A stretch of DNA of 64,000 nucleotides from Ceratorhiza oryzae-sativae (taxonomy: Eukaryota > Basidiomycota > Agaricomycetes > Cantharellales > Ceratobasidiaceae), in the NCBI GenBank assembly GCA_030998015.1, contig JARWMV010000073.1, positions 1 through 64,000 of the forward strand, written 5' to 3'. The translations under genes were made by a program, and so were the position numbers. The notes under the pieces are model-generated. The model saw only the letters and a list, made by a program, of their open reading frames with translations. It was not told the DNA's origin and searched no databases. Shown one piece after another: positions 12,809-24,030 of this stretch (positions are counted from its first letter, which is position 1; each line of letters starts with the position of its first letter).

Positions 12809-13271
12809 TGTCAGAGCCAACCTGCACAGTAAGACCTAATGCTGGTGAGGCAAAGGTAGGCCTAAAGGCTATGATGGCCAAAGGTTGAAACTGCAACACC
12901 TAAGGGTGGACATGCAGTGAGGGTCAGGGATGTGACAATGCACAGAGGGCTTAGATGTGCACTTGTCCTGAAGAGGAGTGGGCAGAAGCTGCTTGGCTCA
13001 GTGATCATGCAGGTAGAAGGTTGCATGTTTCAACAGGAGGTCAAGTTCTGAGGCTTAAGGTTCCCAGACTCTCCCTTTATATACCCAAAGACAAGGCAGT
13101 ACATGTGAAATGAGAAGCTGTTACAGGTCAGGGTACACTTGAATATCTAGAGCTTAAGAAAATGTAGATATGTTAGTATACACTAATTGTACTCAATACT
13201 TCTTAGACTAGAGTAAGAAGGCTCAAAGTAGTTGCAATGCAATCAAGTAACACTCAAGGTAGTCTTAATCT
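12809..13271 (+). repeat. Degenerate LTR fragment, family B
   Basis: Starts TGTCAGAGCC at 12809 and contains the block AGGTCAAGTTCTGAGGCTTA near 13040, followed by CCCAGACTCTCCCTTTATAT. The same ordered blocks recur at 32010-32399, 33085-33360 and, inverted, at 36438-37065, so this is one copy of a dispersed LTR-like family. The 3' part is diverged and is cut by the outer Gypsy insertion at 13272. CG-poor. Confidence 0.5.
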
Positions 13272-13276
13272 TTCAC

Positions 13277-13946
13277 TGTTATGACCTGTCAAATGGACAT
13301 AACAGAGTAACCAAATATTTTTACAGATTTATGGCAATTTTTCCTAAGCAGAATGAGCCATAAACAAGGTCACGTGACCTCAGAGCTTAATCAGAGCTTA
13401 CAGTGGTTACCCTGAACTTGCTCCAGCATTTCTCTCCCTTGTTACTTGGAGTGAGGAGTGAGTTGTCATGTGATCTTGGTGCTTACAGCAGGATCATGTG
13501 ACCTCAGCACTTACAGTGGTTACCCTGAACTCACTCCAGCATTTCTCTCCATTGTTACTTGGAGCAAGGAGCAAGTTGTCACATGATCTTGGTGCTTACA
13601 GCAGGATCACATGACCTTAGCACTTACCCCTTGGACCTTGTGTGGCTCTATAAGATTCAGAGCTGCACAAACTTAAGATAAACAATTACCTAACCCATGG
13701 TACTATATATAACCTGTACCTACTGCAGATTGTGCTTAAATAACACATCTGCAGCCACTGCAGCCACAGGTGTATATAAGGAGGATGAAGCAAGACTGGA
13801 CACCTCAGCTTGCTTTATCTTGTCAACCACCATAGACCATAACAAACACTGTAACTAGAACACTCAATACATACTGCCTAACACCAAACTGTCAATGTAG
13901 CCACTACTTAAGTGCTTTGCAAGGAAGCATCCAGAGGGTCACAACA
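13277..13946 (+). repeat. 5' LTR of outer Gypsy (670 bp)
   Basis: TG...CA termini, with a likely TATA element near 13702-13710 (TACTATATATAA) and tandem promoter-proximal units beginning GTGGTTACCCTGAAC at about 13402 and 13517. Between units lie GATCATGTGA or GGTCACGTGACC palindromes, E-box-like. The matching 3' LTR has one more unit, which accounts for its greater length. Confidence 0.93.
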
Positions 13947-14066
13947 TTATAAAGCAAGCTCTTAACTTAACTAGTGGTGAACATAAGTATACTACACAGA
14001 TACTAAGGGCTGAGTACACAAGAAACCAGCTAACTCCTGTGATACATAAGAGAACACAAAGAAACT

Positions 14067-15902
14067 ATGTCACAGAGACCACAAACTCAATCTCAAAGCA
14101 GAGTGGCAAATAGTAGACCACAATCACTCAAGCCTGTTACTCCCCCAGAGGCCAAAGGTAACCCAGATGAAACCCTCCAAGGAATGCCAGGGGGGTTGCC
14201 ACAAAATCCACAACCAGTGGCTCAACCTAACCCCACTTGGGCCCCCACCCTGGGAGGGCAAATAGGGGGAATACCACTCTGCAGCCCTCAACTGCCAACT
14301 CTCCTGATAAATCCAGACCCAGAAGATATCTCAAATCCAGAGAGGGATGAGGTAGAAGATATGACCTGAACCATATACGAACAAGGCACAGCCTTGGCAG
14401 AAGAGGCAAGGACACAACCCCAGCCAGGTCCCAGAGCCATAACCACTGCCAACCCTATTCACACCATTGCCACCACCATCAGGGCAGGGCTCAAGGAACT
14501 TAGAGACAATAACCATAGGGAACTAGAAAAGGCAATCACAAGTATAAATCAGTGCCAAATATCACTAACATGGCAAGAAGGAAATGTGGACTGGATGGTA
14601 AGATCAATGGAAACATCCAACAGAAATGTCCTCTATGTGGCAAAGAACCAGGACAACCTAAAAGTGGAAATGGGGAACCTGATAAAAGAATTAAAAGACA
14701 TCTCCATGGAAATAAACCAGGTATTGGGAATGCAAGAGTGAAAGCTTGAAAGCTTAGAGAAGAAAACTGAAAACACAGGGGAGATCCTGACTGCACTAGA
14801 ACAATGGGTAACTGATCTAGGAAATGAGCTCCAGAAAACAACTGAAGCAGGAAGGCCAAGGGAAAGGACAGAAGAGACCAGGGGAAGAACTAGGGTGGTC
14901 ATAGGAAGCCCCTCACAATCCCCCTCAGCCTCCCCAGTATGAACACCCTTTCTGGGAAGAACCTTCCAGGCTGAGTCCACAATAAGACCCTGAACAGAAC
15001 CTCCATCCCAAGCAAACCAACCTACCCTTGCTGCAAACCACACTCCTAAGGAGGCACAACTAGGAAGACCCAGCAAATTTAACAGGAAAAAAGGGAAGGA
15101 AGCAGAGAACTTCATAATTGGCATGGAACTTTTGTTTGCTGACTACAACAAATCAGCCTTTGATGACCAAAAAAAGATATCTGCTGTGTTAATGAATATG
15201 GAGGACAGGGAAGCAGCAAACTGGGCACAACCTTACCACTGGAAACTACTAGCAGGTGAATGCACAGGGATCCTCACATCCTGGAAGGATTTCAGGAAGG
15301 GATTCCTGGATGCCTTTAATGATCCAGTCATAAAGGAAAAGACCATCCAGAAGCTAAGGAAGTTAATGCAAACCAAGAGTGCATTGGATTATGCTACCCA
15401 ATTCTGGATCCTGATCCAAGAGGTAGACTGGAACCAGGAGGCCCTGAAGGACCAATTCAGGGAAGGGTTAAAACCCAAAGTACAACAAGAGATCTTGAGG
15501 ATTGAAGTACTGGCAAATGAGGCTGAAGGACCATCATATACCCTAGATCAACTAATCGACTTTGCCTGCAAAATGGATGACATGCAGTTTGCAAACCAGA
15601 AAATGAATGCAAAGACAAGCAACTCATCAAATTCAACCTGGGCACCAGCAAGGTACAAACAAGGGGGAAAAAAGCCTTCAGGGACCAGCAGCAAACAGGG
15701 GAATACCCAAACTAACAACATGGTAAGAATACCAAACAGTGAAAAAGACAGACAAAGGAAAGAAGGACTCTGTATCAAATGTGGTAAATCAGGGCATGTC
15801 CTGAAGGACTGCTGGGGCCAGTGGACCTGTGACAAAGGTAATATACAAGGGAAGGCCAGCAGGCAAGTTGAAGAAGAAAGCAGCTCCAAGTCAGAAAACT
15901 AA
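14067..15902 (+). pseudogene. gag: gag of outer Gypsy, broken by four TGA codons
   Basis: One frame from ATG 14067 to TAA 15900-15902 with TGA at 14367-14369, 14739-14741, 14940-14942 and 14991-14993. The last part (15123-15902) is intact: a retrotransposon capsid-like helical region (LLFADYNKSAFDDQKKI..., about 15123-15600) and a CCHC zinc knuckle CIKCGKSGHVLKDC near 15772-15813 for nucleic-acid binding. All four stops are TGA, which fits CGA arginine codons mutated by C-to-T change at CpG, the general decay seen in this element. The N-terminal part is Pro/Gln-rich with a coiled-coil-like stretch around 14480-14860. Confidence 0.85.
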
Positions 15903-15919
15903 TTGGTCCTACCACTTCC

Positions 15920-17109
15920 ATGTTGGAGGACCACAATATAACCCCTACTGCAGATGTATGTTACCTCAAGAAATCTAGTAATCAATCAATAATATACACT
16001 ACAGTAGAGGGAATCATGGTACCAGCAAAGATGCTGATTGACTCAGGATCTTCAACCAACTTCATTGATAAGGCCTATTCAAGGGAAAAGAGGATCCAAA
16101 CCACTCCCCTCAAACACAAGAAATCAATTGTGGCCATTGACGGAAATGAAATCAAGGATGCCATTGAAGAAAGGGCAGAACTAAATATTGAAGTGGAAGG
16201 GAAGACACTGAAATGCTCCCTTTATGTGATGACCCTAGGCAACACAGACATAGTCCTAGGGAAAGAATGGCTTGAAGAAGCAGAACCTATCATAGATTGG
16301 AAAGACCTTACCATCTCATACCCAGACAAAATCAAGGCAAGGGCAGCAAGTGAAAGCCTACAAATCCCAGAAGAATTTAGGGATTTTGAAGACCTGTTTG
16401 GGGAAGAAGGTTTCTGAGAACTTCCACCCCACCAAGGTAACCTGGACTTCAAAATGGACCTGATTGAAGGAGCAGAGCTGCCAAAGCCTGCAAAAAGGTA
16501 CAGTATGTCACCAGCAGAAACAAAGGCGCTCAGGGAGTACTTAGAGGAGGAACTAAGAAATGGAAAAATAAGGCCCAGCCAGTCAGTTGTAGCTGCACCC
16601 TGTTTCTATGTGAACAAAGCAGATGGATGGCTTAGGTTGGTAGTCGACTACCATAAGATGAATGACATCACCAGGCCAGACAGGTTTCCACTTCCAATTC
16701 AAATAGAATTGATTGAGAGACTGAAGGATGCAACCATCTATTCAAAAATGGATGTTCAATGGGGGTTCAACAATATCAGGGTAAAAGAGGGAGACAAATG
16801 GAAAACAGCTTTCAGGACAGGAGAAGGCCAGTTTGAATGCTTGGTCATGCCATTCAGAGTAAAAGAAGGACCAAGAACCTTTACAAGGTTCATGATGGAA
16901 AAGTTCTGTGACATAATAGATCATTATGTGGTAATCTACATGGATGATGTACTAGTGTTTTCCAGAAACAGGGAAGAACATGTACAACATGTCAGGGAAG
17001 TGTTAAGAAGAATGAGGGAAAACCACCTCTTCCTCAAACCACACAAGTGTCAGTTCTTTGTGAAGGAGGTAAGCTTCATTGGAATTGTCATATCCCCAGA
17101 AGGGATATC
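15920..17109 (+). pseudogene. pol: pol of outer Gypsy, N-terminal part: protease and reverse transcriptase
   Basis: Frame 2 from about 15920. The aspartic protease shows LIDSGSSTNFID near 16030-16070 and the ILGK-type strand IVLGKEW. An in-frame TGA interrupts the frame at 16415-16417. The reverse transcriptase follows, with RLVVDYHKMN and the catalytic YMDDVLVF near 16938-16961. At 17109 the frame is cut by the inner Gypsy. It resumes after the ATATC duplication at 24031, in the same frame because element plus duplication is 6921 bases, a multiple of three. Confidence 0.9.
17105..17109. repeat. Target-site duplication of inner Gypsy (left)
   Basis: ATATC directly before the TGTCATGAAC start of the inner 5' LTR; the identical pentamer follows the 3' LTR at 24026-24030. 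Confidence 0.93.
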
Positions 17110-17486
17110 TGTCATGAACTGACACGCATACATCCACTCTACAATATTTTCTTGATTTTCTACATTTTATGAGACCATCTTCAAAACATACTTGCCTTTT
17201 ATGGTATATCTGTATCATGTGACTCAGGGAATGTTCTGGACCGGTAACCGAGATGTATTTCAACTCTGATGTGAAATTCCGCAGTTCCGCAGTCGCTTCC
17301 ACTGCTTCTATCTCTTATCTGTCGTGACTCACTGTACAGACTTGTTTGTTATGATGTGGCTCGTACTATGTATATAAACCGGGTCAAGTTTGCAGAGGAC
17401 TCCTCAAGAACTTGACCTCTCGTCGAATACAAGTTCTTTTACTTTTCTTACTATTTTCCTCGTCGCCTGACTTGTTGTCGTCGACA
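17110..17486 (+). repeat. 5' LTR of inner Gypsy
   Basis: Starts TGTCATGAACTGACACGC, ends CGTCGTCGACA. TATA-like GTATATAAACC is near 17370-17380, followed by the likely transcription start zone. Confidence 0.93.
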
Positions 17487-17807
17487 TCAGGTCAAGTTCT
17501 TGACAATCGTAAGTCTCAGTGTCGTCTGGGATACGTTTGGAACGCCGTCGGCGTCGTCTCAAGATAACTCCTCGTTGTCTTCCCCAATCCCACTCCACCT
17601 ATCCACAGTCACAAGATATCGTTGCCCTATACGCGCCTCTGTGAAACCTTGCATAGCCAGGTCCCTCACACGTCGTAACAAGCTTCGGTTCTCTAATCTC
17701 TTTCGTCAACAAGAGGTGGGGTCGCTCATTGCCCTTAAGTAGCTGAGCAACGGAGGTCACCTTCCTGTTCCCATAGACTCGGGAAAGGGTCTATTTTTCC
17801 TTTTATC

Positions 17808-18561
17808 TTGCTCTTGCTCGAGTACGCCTCTGACAGAACGAACGGCCCTCAAGTGGCACAACCTTTTACAGAAGATCAGCGCTGCCGTCTGTGTGGGTGG
17901 TTTGGACACCTATCGATCCACTGCTTCACCCTCAACTCGGTCGAAAGTATCCTTGAAGAAGCGGGGCACATCGATTTCAACCGAGTAGTAATTATCAAAG
18001 TCCGCCCCCAGAGAGTCGGACGTGCCCAACAAGCCTTCGTCACCGAGCCAGGTGCCCCTGAGTGCAAGATCTGCCGTCGGCCAAACGCAGCCACCTTCCC
18101 CGCACGCTGCCCCTATTGTCCTAAGAAGGACAAATTCCTCTATTACTACACCATCCCTCGCAACCAGCTCTAAGCTGGAGAACCTTGGTCAACAGCTTCT
18201 TCGTCACCTGCTAAACACTATCGAAAACTTCCAAGACAGGTACCGTTACTACCAGAATAAGTACGAAGAAACCCGTGAAAAACTTCACGAAGCCAAGGCC
18301 CGCTGCGCATACTTAACCGAGCGTTTGCGCGAACACCAGGAGGACTACCTATCCCTCCTCCAAGACCATCTCAGACTAGAAGCAATAGTCAGAGAAACAA
18401 TTGAACCCCACGAGTACGCCTTCCCCGTCTTCTCAACGCTGTCAGACCTTCCTCACCCCACCTTTCTAAGTGGCACGGGCTCGCCAATTCAGGAAGAAGC
18501 ACCCCTTCCGGCAGCCCAAATCAACCCTTCCCAAGGAAGCCCTCCTTCGGGACCAAACTAA
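17808..18561 (+). CDS. Leader ORFs of inner Gypsy: CCHC knuckle and coiled-coil in overlapping frames
   Basis: Two overlapping open frames lie between the 5' LTR and gag. The first (17808-18173) contains CRLCGWFGHLSIHC, an exact C-x2-C-x4-H-x4-C zinc knuckle, and further CxxC pairs (CKICRR, CPYC). The second (18022-18561) encodes a charged stretch predicted to form a coiled coil (LGQQLLRHLLNTIENFQDRYR, about 18180-18400) and a Pro-rich tail. They may be a single product needing a frame change, or remnants of an additional protein. No start codon is strongly indicated. I do not recognise a family beyond the knuckle. Confidence 0.4.
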
Positions 18562-18772
18562 ACTAAAGAAGGTGGAGTGCCCATATCGTTGCCAGGACAC
18601 CAAAAGCTGGGACTTGGACGATACTTGGTTGAGGTTCGCGGGAATCGGGAACTTCGAAATTTATAGACTTGTGAGGGGGAAAGAAATCCTATATTACCAA
18701 AACAATCCCCAATTCCCTGTACTTCTGTACCGTCTCCGTCGCCTTTGAAAATTTCATCAAATCTTCTCTGAA

Positions 18773-20164
18773 ATGGCGTCACAACCCCCCGCCCCTGCTT
18801 GGGCCAATATGTCTGATGAGGACAAGGTCATCTATATGCTTCGGTCAATGGACGAACTGCGAGAGCGAACCAATAACCTCCAAAACGATATTGGGGACGT
18901 CGAACACAATAATAAGACCTATACAGACTCACTCGAAGCAAAACTTACCACAAATCAGACAAAGATAGACGCAGATGTGGCTGGATTAGCCACCAACGTC
19001 AATAACCTAGTAGGAATGTTAGCCATTCTCCAAACCACTATCACGCGCATTGAAGCGCAAATCAACACCTCCATGAGTGGCTCAGGTGCGGCTCAAGTAT
19101 TAGCTTCCTCCAGTACAACCCAACCACAACCAACAGCCCCTGCTCCCTCTGGAGGATCAACTGCAAAGGTTAAGATGGCCGCCCCTCAAAAATTCGATGG
19201 CACAAAACGGGAGGATGCCATCTCATTCAGAATTGCATGTGCCCGATATATCAATACAAACATGAGTGGACACTCGGCTGACCAAGTGGTCGCCTTCATC
19301 ACCTCTTATCTCGAAGGATCAGCAGCTGAATGGGTTAACTCGTATGAAGAATTCGAAATTCTCAACCCTGGGACTGCGATCCCCTGGCTTCACGATGCCA
19401 ATTTGTTCTGGCAAGAATTTACTACCCGATATGGGGATCTGAACCGCACCGAAAATAACCGTGACAAGTGGCGGAAGTTGAAACAATCCAAGACGGTTCA
19501 GGATTACCTCACCCTGTTCAACTTATATTCCACAGGCCTCAACTACAACGATGCCGCCATGCGTGACCAGTTCTATGATGGCCTGTCGTCAGACGTAACA
19601 GATAGCATGGTGGCCCAAAACTATGATCCCCGCACAAAGACATTCGCCCAGCTCACACAGCGGGCCCTGGAAATTGATCGCCACCTCATCTCTTTTGGTA
19701 ACAAGAGGACATCGCATGGGGGTAATAAGTCCAGCAGCAACAATGCTTCGACTAGCAGGCCCACAAATAACCCCCAAAGTGCTCCCCAAAAGGAGAAATT
19801 CAAGAATGGGGAACGCATATACAAGATCAAAGATGGCAGGGCTGTAAAAGGTCAAATCGTAGCCATCGGTCCCAATGCGAAGGGCTTCACAGTCCCAACC
19901 GTCCGTTACGATGGCAGTAATGCCAACATACAAGAATCCTTCAAGGACATAAAGAAGGATAACCATCCACCGGCGGCCCCAAAGGCAAAGGATCCAGACG
20001 CAATGGATCTGGATAGCGCAGGGAAAGGAAAGGGAACGAACACCTGCTATAACTGTGGAGGGCGGGGCCATATCGCCGCCAAATGTCCCTCAGCCAAGAT
20101 GTCAGGATATGAGGCAGTGGTTGAGGATATAGAAACAACCGACGATGAGTCGGTAAAAGAATGA
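18773..20164 (+). CDS. gag: gag of inner Gypsy
   Basis: Intact 463-residue ORF from ATG 18773. The N-terminus has coiled-coil heptads (about residues 20-105), then a Ser/Thr/Pro linker, then a retrotransposon gag/capsid domain (about residues 135-310; FDGTKREDAISF, YLEGSAAEWV, FWQEFTTRYGD). It ends with a CCHC knuckle CYNCGGRGHIAAKC near 20045-20086. The stop TGA overlaps the following ATG as ATGA at 20161-20164, a stop-start arrangement that could allow reinitiation into the protease frame. Confidence 0.9.
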   Translation: MASQPPAPAWANMSDEDKVIYMLRSMDELRERTNNLQNDIGDVEHNNKTYTDSLEAKLTTNQTKIDADVAGLATNVNNLVGMLAILQTTITRIEAQINTSMSGSGAAQVLASSSTTQPQPTAPAPSGGSTAKVKMAAPQKFDGTKREDAISFRIACARYINTNMSGHSADQVVAFITSYLEGSAAEWVNSYEEFEILNPGTAIPWLHDANLFWQEFTTRYGDLNRTENNRDKWRKLKQSKTVQDYLTLFNLYSTGLNYNDAAMRDQFYDGLSSDVTDSMVAQNYDPRTKTFAQLTQRALEIDRHLISFGNKRTSHGGNKSSSNNASTSRPTNNPQSAPQKEKFKNGERIYKIKDGRAVKGQIVAIGPNAKGFTVPTVRYDGSNANIQESFKDIKKDNHPPAAPKAKDPDAMDLDSAGKGKGTNTCYNCGGRGHIAAKCPSAKMSGYEAVVEDIETTDDESVKE

Positions 20165-20814
20165 GCTCAAACCGTGCCAGGGGGACGGTCTTGGGCGCTA
20201 TGTTACAAAATGCGCATAATGAAAATAAGAATATGGAAGTGGAATGTATGTCGTTAGGAAACCAATCACAACTACAGTTTTTCTTTCATGCATTCCCTCT
20301 GTGCATAACCCCCAAACACAAGTCTGCATATAACATGAAAAAATTCAACGGATGGGCCATGATCGACTCAGGGGCCACGTCAGTATTTATACATGAAGAT
20401 TTAGTTAAACAATACCGTATCCCTACCATTGCCCTAAAAGCACCCAAGAAACTGAGGGTAATCGATGGAAGGGAGATAGACTCTGGGTCTGTGACCCACT
20501 ACTGCACCTTTGAGCTGTGCATTCAAGAGCACCGAGAAATCCTCAGTGCCTACGTTGTGAACGTCGGCAAAAATGATTTAGTCCTGGGCATGTCATGGCT
20601 CAAATTCCATAACCCCAACATCGATTGGGATGGAAAAGACATGAAGTTTGACTCGCCAATATGCCTGAAGCATTGCATCACAAAACCCTTGCACGTGCGT
20701 GCAAATGAACCTAAGGAGCTTCAGCTGGACTCCCTAGACTCCCTCCCAACAAAATACAAAGAATTCCAGAAAATATTCGCTGAAGAAGACGATCCAACCA
20801 CTACCACCCCATAG
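20161..20814 (+). CDS. pol: Protease segment of inner Gypsy pol
   Basis: Starts at the ATG overlapping the gag stop. The retropepsin active site MIDSGATSVFI is near 20359-20391 and LVLGMSWLKFHNP near 20578-20616 is the second conserved strand. The ORF stops at 20814 just before the RT segment, which continues in another frame (LPPHRKWDMEID is readable only there). The break is therefore a +1-type frameshift at about 20795-20815 by mutation, assembly error or recoding. Confidence 0.8.
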   Translation: MSSNRARGTVLGAMLQNAHNENKNMEVECMSLGNQSQLQFFFHAFPLCITPKHKSAYNMKKFNGWAMIDSGATSVFIHEDLVKQYRIPTIALKAPKKLRVIDGREIDSGSVTHYCTFELCIQEHREILSAYVVNVGKNDLVLGMSWLKFHNPNIDWDGKDMKFDSPICLKHCITKPLHVRANEPKELQLDSLDSLPTKYKEFQKIFAEEDDPTTTTP

Positions 20815-20824
20815 GAAGTGGGAT

Positions 20825-21949
20825 ATGGAAATAGATTTAAAACCAGATGCCAGGCCAAGGCATGGTCCCATATATAGTGTGGGTGTCAAGGAAGATGCAG
20901 AATTGCGCAAAACCTTGGATCGCCAACTGAAAGCAGGGCATATCAGACCCTCAAGGTCACCAATGGCATCTCCAGTCATATTTGTCAAAAAGAAGAATGG
21001 AAAGCTGCGCATGTGCATCGACTACCGGCGGCTAAACGAAATGACTGTCTCCAATGTGTACCCGCTCCCACGCATCAATGATATTGTGGAAACCTTGCGG
21101 GGGGCAAAGATATTCACCAAGTTTGACCTAAAGTGGGGTTTCAACCTCATACGAATTCGAGAAGGAGATGAATGGAAGGCCGCTTTCAAGACCAAATACG
21201 GGCTGTATGAGCCCCTAGTCATGCAATTTGGCCAAAAGAATGCACCAGGAACCTTCATGGCCATGATCCGTGAAGAATTCCAGGACATTGAAGGCATTTA
21301 CGTTGTAATTTACATGGACGACATATTAGTATTTTCAAAGAACCAGGAAGAACACAATGAACATGTCAGAGAAGTCCTGCACCGGCTTCAAAAGGCCGGC
21401 CTATACTGCGCCCTGGAGAAATGCGTTTTTGACGTCACTGAAGTGGACTACCTGGGAATAGTAGTAACTCCCCAAGGGATTAAAGTAGACCCGGCCAAGG
21501 TTGAAAAGGCTGTTGAATGGCCAACCCCTACAAACCCAACCGAAGTCCTGGAAGGGTTGGGGTTTGCAAACTGGTTAAGGCACTTCATAAAAGACTTCTC
21601 AAAAATCACAAATGCTCTACGAACTTGTCAAAAAGGACACAAGTGGGAATGGACAGAAGAAAGGGATCGGGCGTGGAACTTGCTAAAGCAGAAATTGAAA
21701 GAAGCACCCCTCCTAATTCAGCCAGAACCCAGCAAACCATTTATCTTAGAAACAGACGCCTCAGGCTATGCCACAGGTGCTGTTTTATTGCAATATGGAG
21801 AAGACGGAATGCTCCACCCAATCTCCTACTATTCCAAAGCAATGGTCCCAGCAGAAAGAAACTACGATATCTACAACAAAGAAATGCTGGCAATTATAAA
21901 AGCCCTCAAACACTGGCGTCACCTACTAGAAGGGGCTGAACACCCGTAA
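20825..21949 (+). pseudogene. pol: Reverse transcriptase-RNase H segment of inner Gypsy pol
   Basis: RT shows LRMCIDYRRLNEMT, FDLKWGFNLIRI and the catalytic YMDDILVFSK at about 21312-21341. The RNase H domain follows with ETDASGYATGAVL near 21748-21786 and NKEMLAIIKALKHWR. The frame ends at 21949 (EGAEHP stop) where other elements continue with DHKNLEY-like sequence, so it is truncated by a frameshift. Confidence 0.88.
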
Positions 21950-23430
21950 ACATTGTTTGTGACCACAAGAACTGGAATATTGGAAGACAAACCGGCCACT
22001 GAATGGCCGAGTCACACGATGGCATGAGTTCCTGTCCAGGTTTGAATTCAAGATTCTATACATCGAGGGGCAAAGAATGGCCGGGCAGACATACTCTCTA
22101 GGCTGTCAAGGCACATCCCTAAAGAGGGGGGTGAGAGCCAAGCTCTGCTTGCACAAAACCAATTTTTGGAATTAAAATCTCTGTGGCTACAAGCAATCAC
22201 ACCAGACCATGACCTGGAACAACTCATTAGGGACGCTATCCCAGGGGACGAGCACCTGTCAAAAGTGCTAAAAGCCCTAGATGACAATGAAAAGGTCAAA
22301 GATTGGGAATGGGACGAAGGACTCTTACGACACAAGGGCAGAATCTACGTCCCAAATAACAAAGAACTTCGCAAACTGGTCATTGAAAGCCGTCACGATA
22401 GCCCAGCAGCAGGACACCCAGGACAGTTCAGAACATATGAGTTGTTAAATCGCAAATACACATGGTTATCGATGAAAAAATCAGTCAACGAATATGTCAC
22501 ACACTGCGAGTCATGCATCAGGAACAAGCACAGCAACCAAGTCCCCCAGGGCTCCTAAACCCAATACCAGCACCAGAAAAACCTTGGGAAAATTACTATG
22601 ATCTGATCACCGGGCTACCCCTGTCAGAGGGTTTGACGCCATATTTACAGTTGTCGACCGCCTGACAAAAATGGTCCACTTTATTCCATGTCAATCGAAG
22701 CCAGTGCTATGGATTGCGCCAACTTGTTCCTAACATACGTATGGAAACTTCATGGACTACCACGAAAACAATCTCAGACCGCGGCCCCAACTTTGCATCC
22801 AAATTCCTAAGGCACCTGTATAAACGGCTAGACATAAAACCCTCCTACTCTACAGCATATCACCCACAAACGGATGGCCAGTCAGAAAGGGCCAACCAAG
22901 TAGTAGAAGGGTACCTGAGACACTACGTATCAGACGGCAGGATGACTGGGTCTCACTCCTACCCTGGCCGAATTTGCCTACAACAATGGTGTCAATGCCT
23001 CAACTGGCAAATCACCATTTTTGCAAACTATGGTTTCCACCCAAGGCTGGCAGTCGGGGACAAGGAGGACAGAATTCCCCTGCCAACAATCATGCAGAAT
23101 GGCTCCAAAAGGGCCATGACGAACTTAAGGCAGCCCTGGAAATAGCAAACCAGAGGATCAAGGAATACTATGACCGAAGCATCGGGCTCCTGAAATTATC
23201 AAGGTTGGAGACAAAGTCTGGCTTGATACCAAAAACATACGGACACAGCAGGCCTCCAGGAAACTGGCCCACAAAAGAGTTGGACCATTCAGGGTGGTAG
23301 CACAACATGGCACACATGCCTACAAATTGGACCTACCGATAACCATGAAAATACACCCAGTATTCATGTCTCACTCCTGACCAAATATAAAGACGACCCC
23401 TATGGCCGTCAGGTTCCCCCACCACCACCT
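21950..23430 (+). pseudogene. Integrase region of inner Gypsy, several frameshifts
   Basis: The HHCC zinc-binding module is in 22166-22558 (HDSPAAGHPGQFRTYELLNRK, then CESCIRNK). The catalytic core appears in shifted frames: VDRLTKMVHFIP near 22655-22690, ISDRGPNFASKFL near 22769-22809 and AYHPQTDGQSERANQ near 22855-22900. At least four frame changes are needed to read it through. Domain order is normal for a chromovirus. Confidence 0.8.
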
Positions 23431-23664
23431 GTGGTAACTCCTGAAGGGGAAGAGTTCGAAGTGGAACAGATCATAAAGTCACGATACAACAAAAGATCTA
23501 ATGTCTTCGAATACTATGTCAAGTGGCTCGGCTATGACGAGCGACAATGGTTAACCTATGACGACCTGGTGAATGCACCAGAACTCATCGCTGACTATGT
23601 CAAGTCGCACCCAAAGGCACCCCAGGACCCCCGTGCCTTGAAGGGGGGAAGTGTCATGAACTGA
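23431..23664 (+). CDS. Chromodomain tail of inner Gypsy integrase
   Basis: Short open frame with EFEVEQIIKSRYNKRSNVFE, YYVKWLGYDERQWLTYDDLV, a chromodomain (three strands and a helix with conserved aromatic residues). In chromoviruses this domain directs integration to methylated-histone heterochromatin. The ORF runs to the very start of the 3' LTR. Confidence 0.8.
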   Translation: MVTPEGEEFEVEQIIKSRYNKRSNVFEYYVKWLGYDERQWLTYDDLVNAPELIADYVKSHPKAPQDPRALKGGSVMN

Positions 23665-24025
23665 CACGCATACATCCACTCTACAATATTTTCGATTTCT
23701 ACATTTTATGAGATCATCTTCAAAACATACTTGCCTTTTATGGTATATCTGTATCATGTGACTCAGGGAATGTTCTGGACTGGTAACCGAGATGTATTTC
23801 AACTCTGATGTGAAATTCCGCAGTTCCGCAGTCGCTTCCACTGCTTCTATCTCTTATCTGTCGTGACTCACTGTACAGACTTGTTTGTTATGATGTGGCT
23901 CGTACTATGTATATAAACCGGGTCAAGTTTGCAGAGGACTCCTCAAGAACTTGACCTCTTGTCGAATACAAGTTCTTTTACTTTTCTTACTATTTTCCTC
24001 GTCGCCTGACTTGTCGTCGTCGACA
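23652..24025 (+). repeat. 3' LTR of inner Gypsy
   Basis: Near-identical to 17110-17486. Preceded by the polypurine tract AAGGGGGGAAG and followed by the duplication ATATC at 24026-24030. Confidence 0.93.
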
Positions 24026-24030
24026 ATATC

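Larger units (their letters stand above)
17110..24025 (+). mobile_element. Inner Gypsy/chromovirus LTR retrotransposon (6916 bp)
   Basis: LTRs at 17110-17486 and 23652-24025 differ by only a handful of substitutions and small indels over 374-377 bp, so this is a much younger insertion than its host element; target duplication ATATC on both sides. Internal order: leader ORFs (zinc knuckle, coiled coil), gag, protease, RT-RNaseH, integrase, chromodomain, polypurine tract at 23641-23651. CG dinucleotides are common, unlike the surrounding element. Despite the young LTRs, the pol region carries several frameshifts (about 20.8, 21.95 and 22.55-23.4 kb). This copy therefore looks non-autonomous unless those are assembly errors or recoding sites. 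Confidence 0.93.

Noticed and set aside
13397..13620. CRISPR-like spaced repeats
   Set aside because: These are tandem promoter units of an LTR, recur in the 3' LTR and solo LTRs, and the organism is a eukaryote.
20795..20825. Programmed frameshift between protease and RT of inner Gypsy
   Set aside because: Possible, but other frameshifts follow in the same pol and no slippery heptamer with a downstream structure is evident, so damage or assembly error is simpler.
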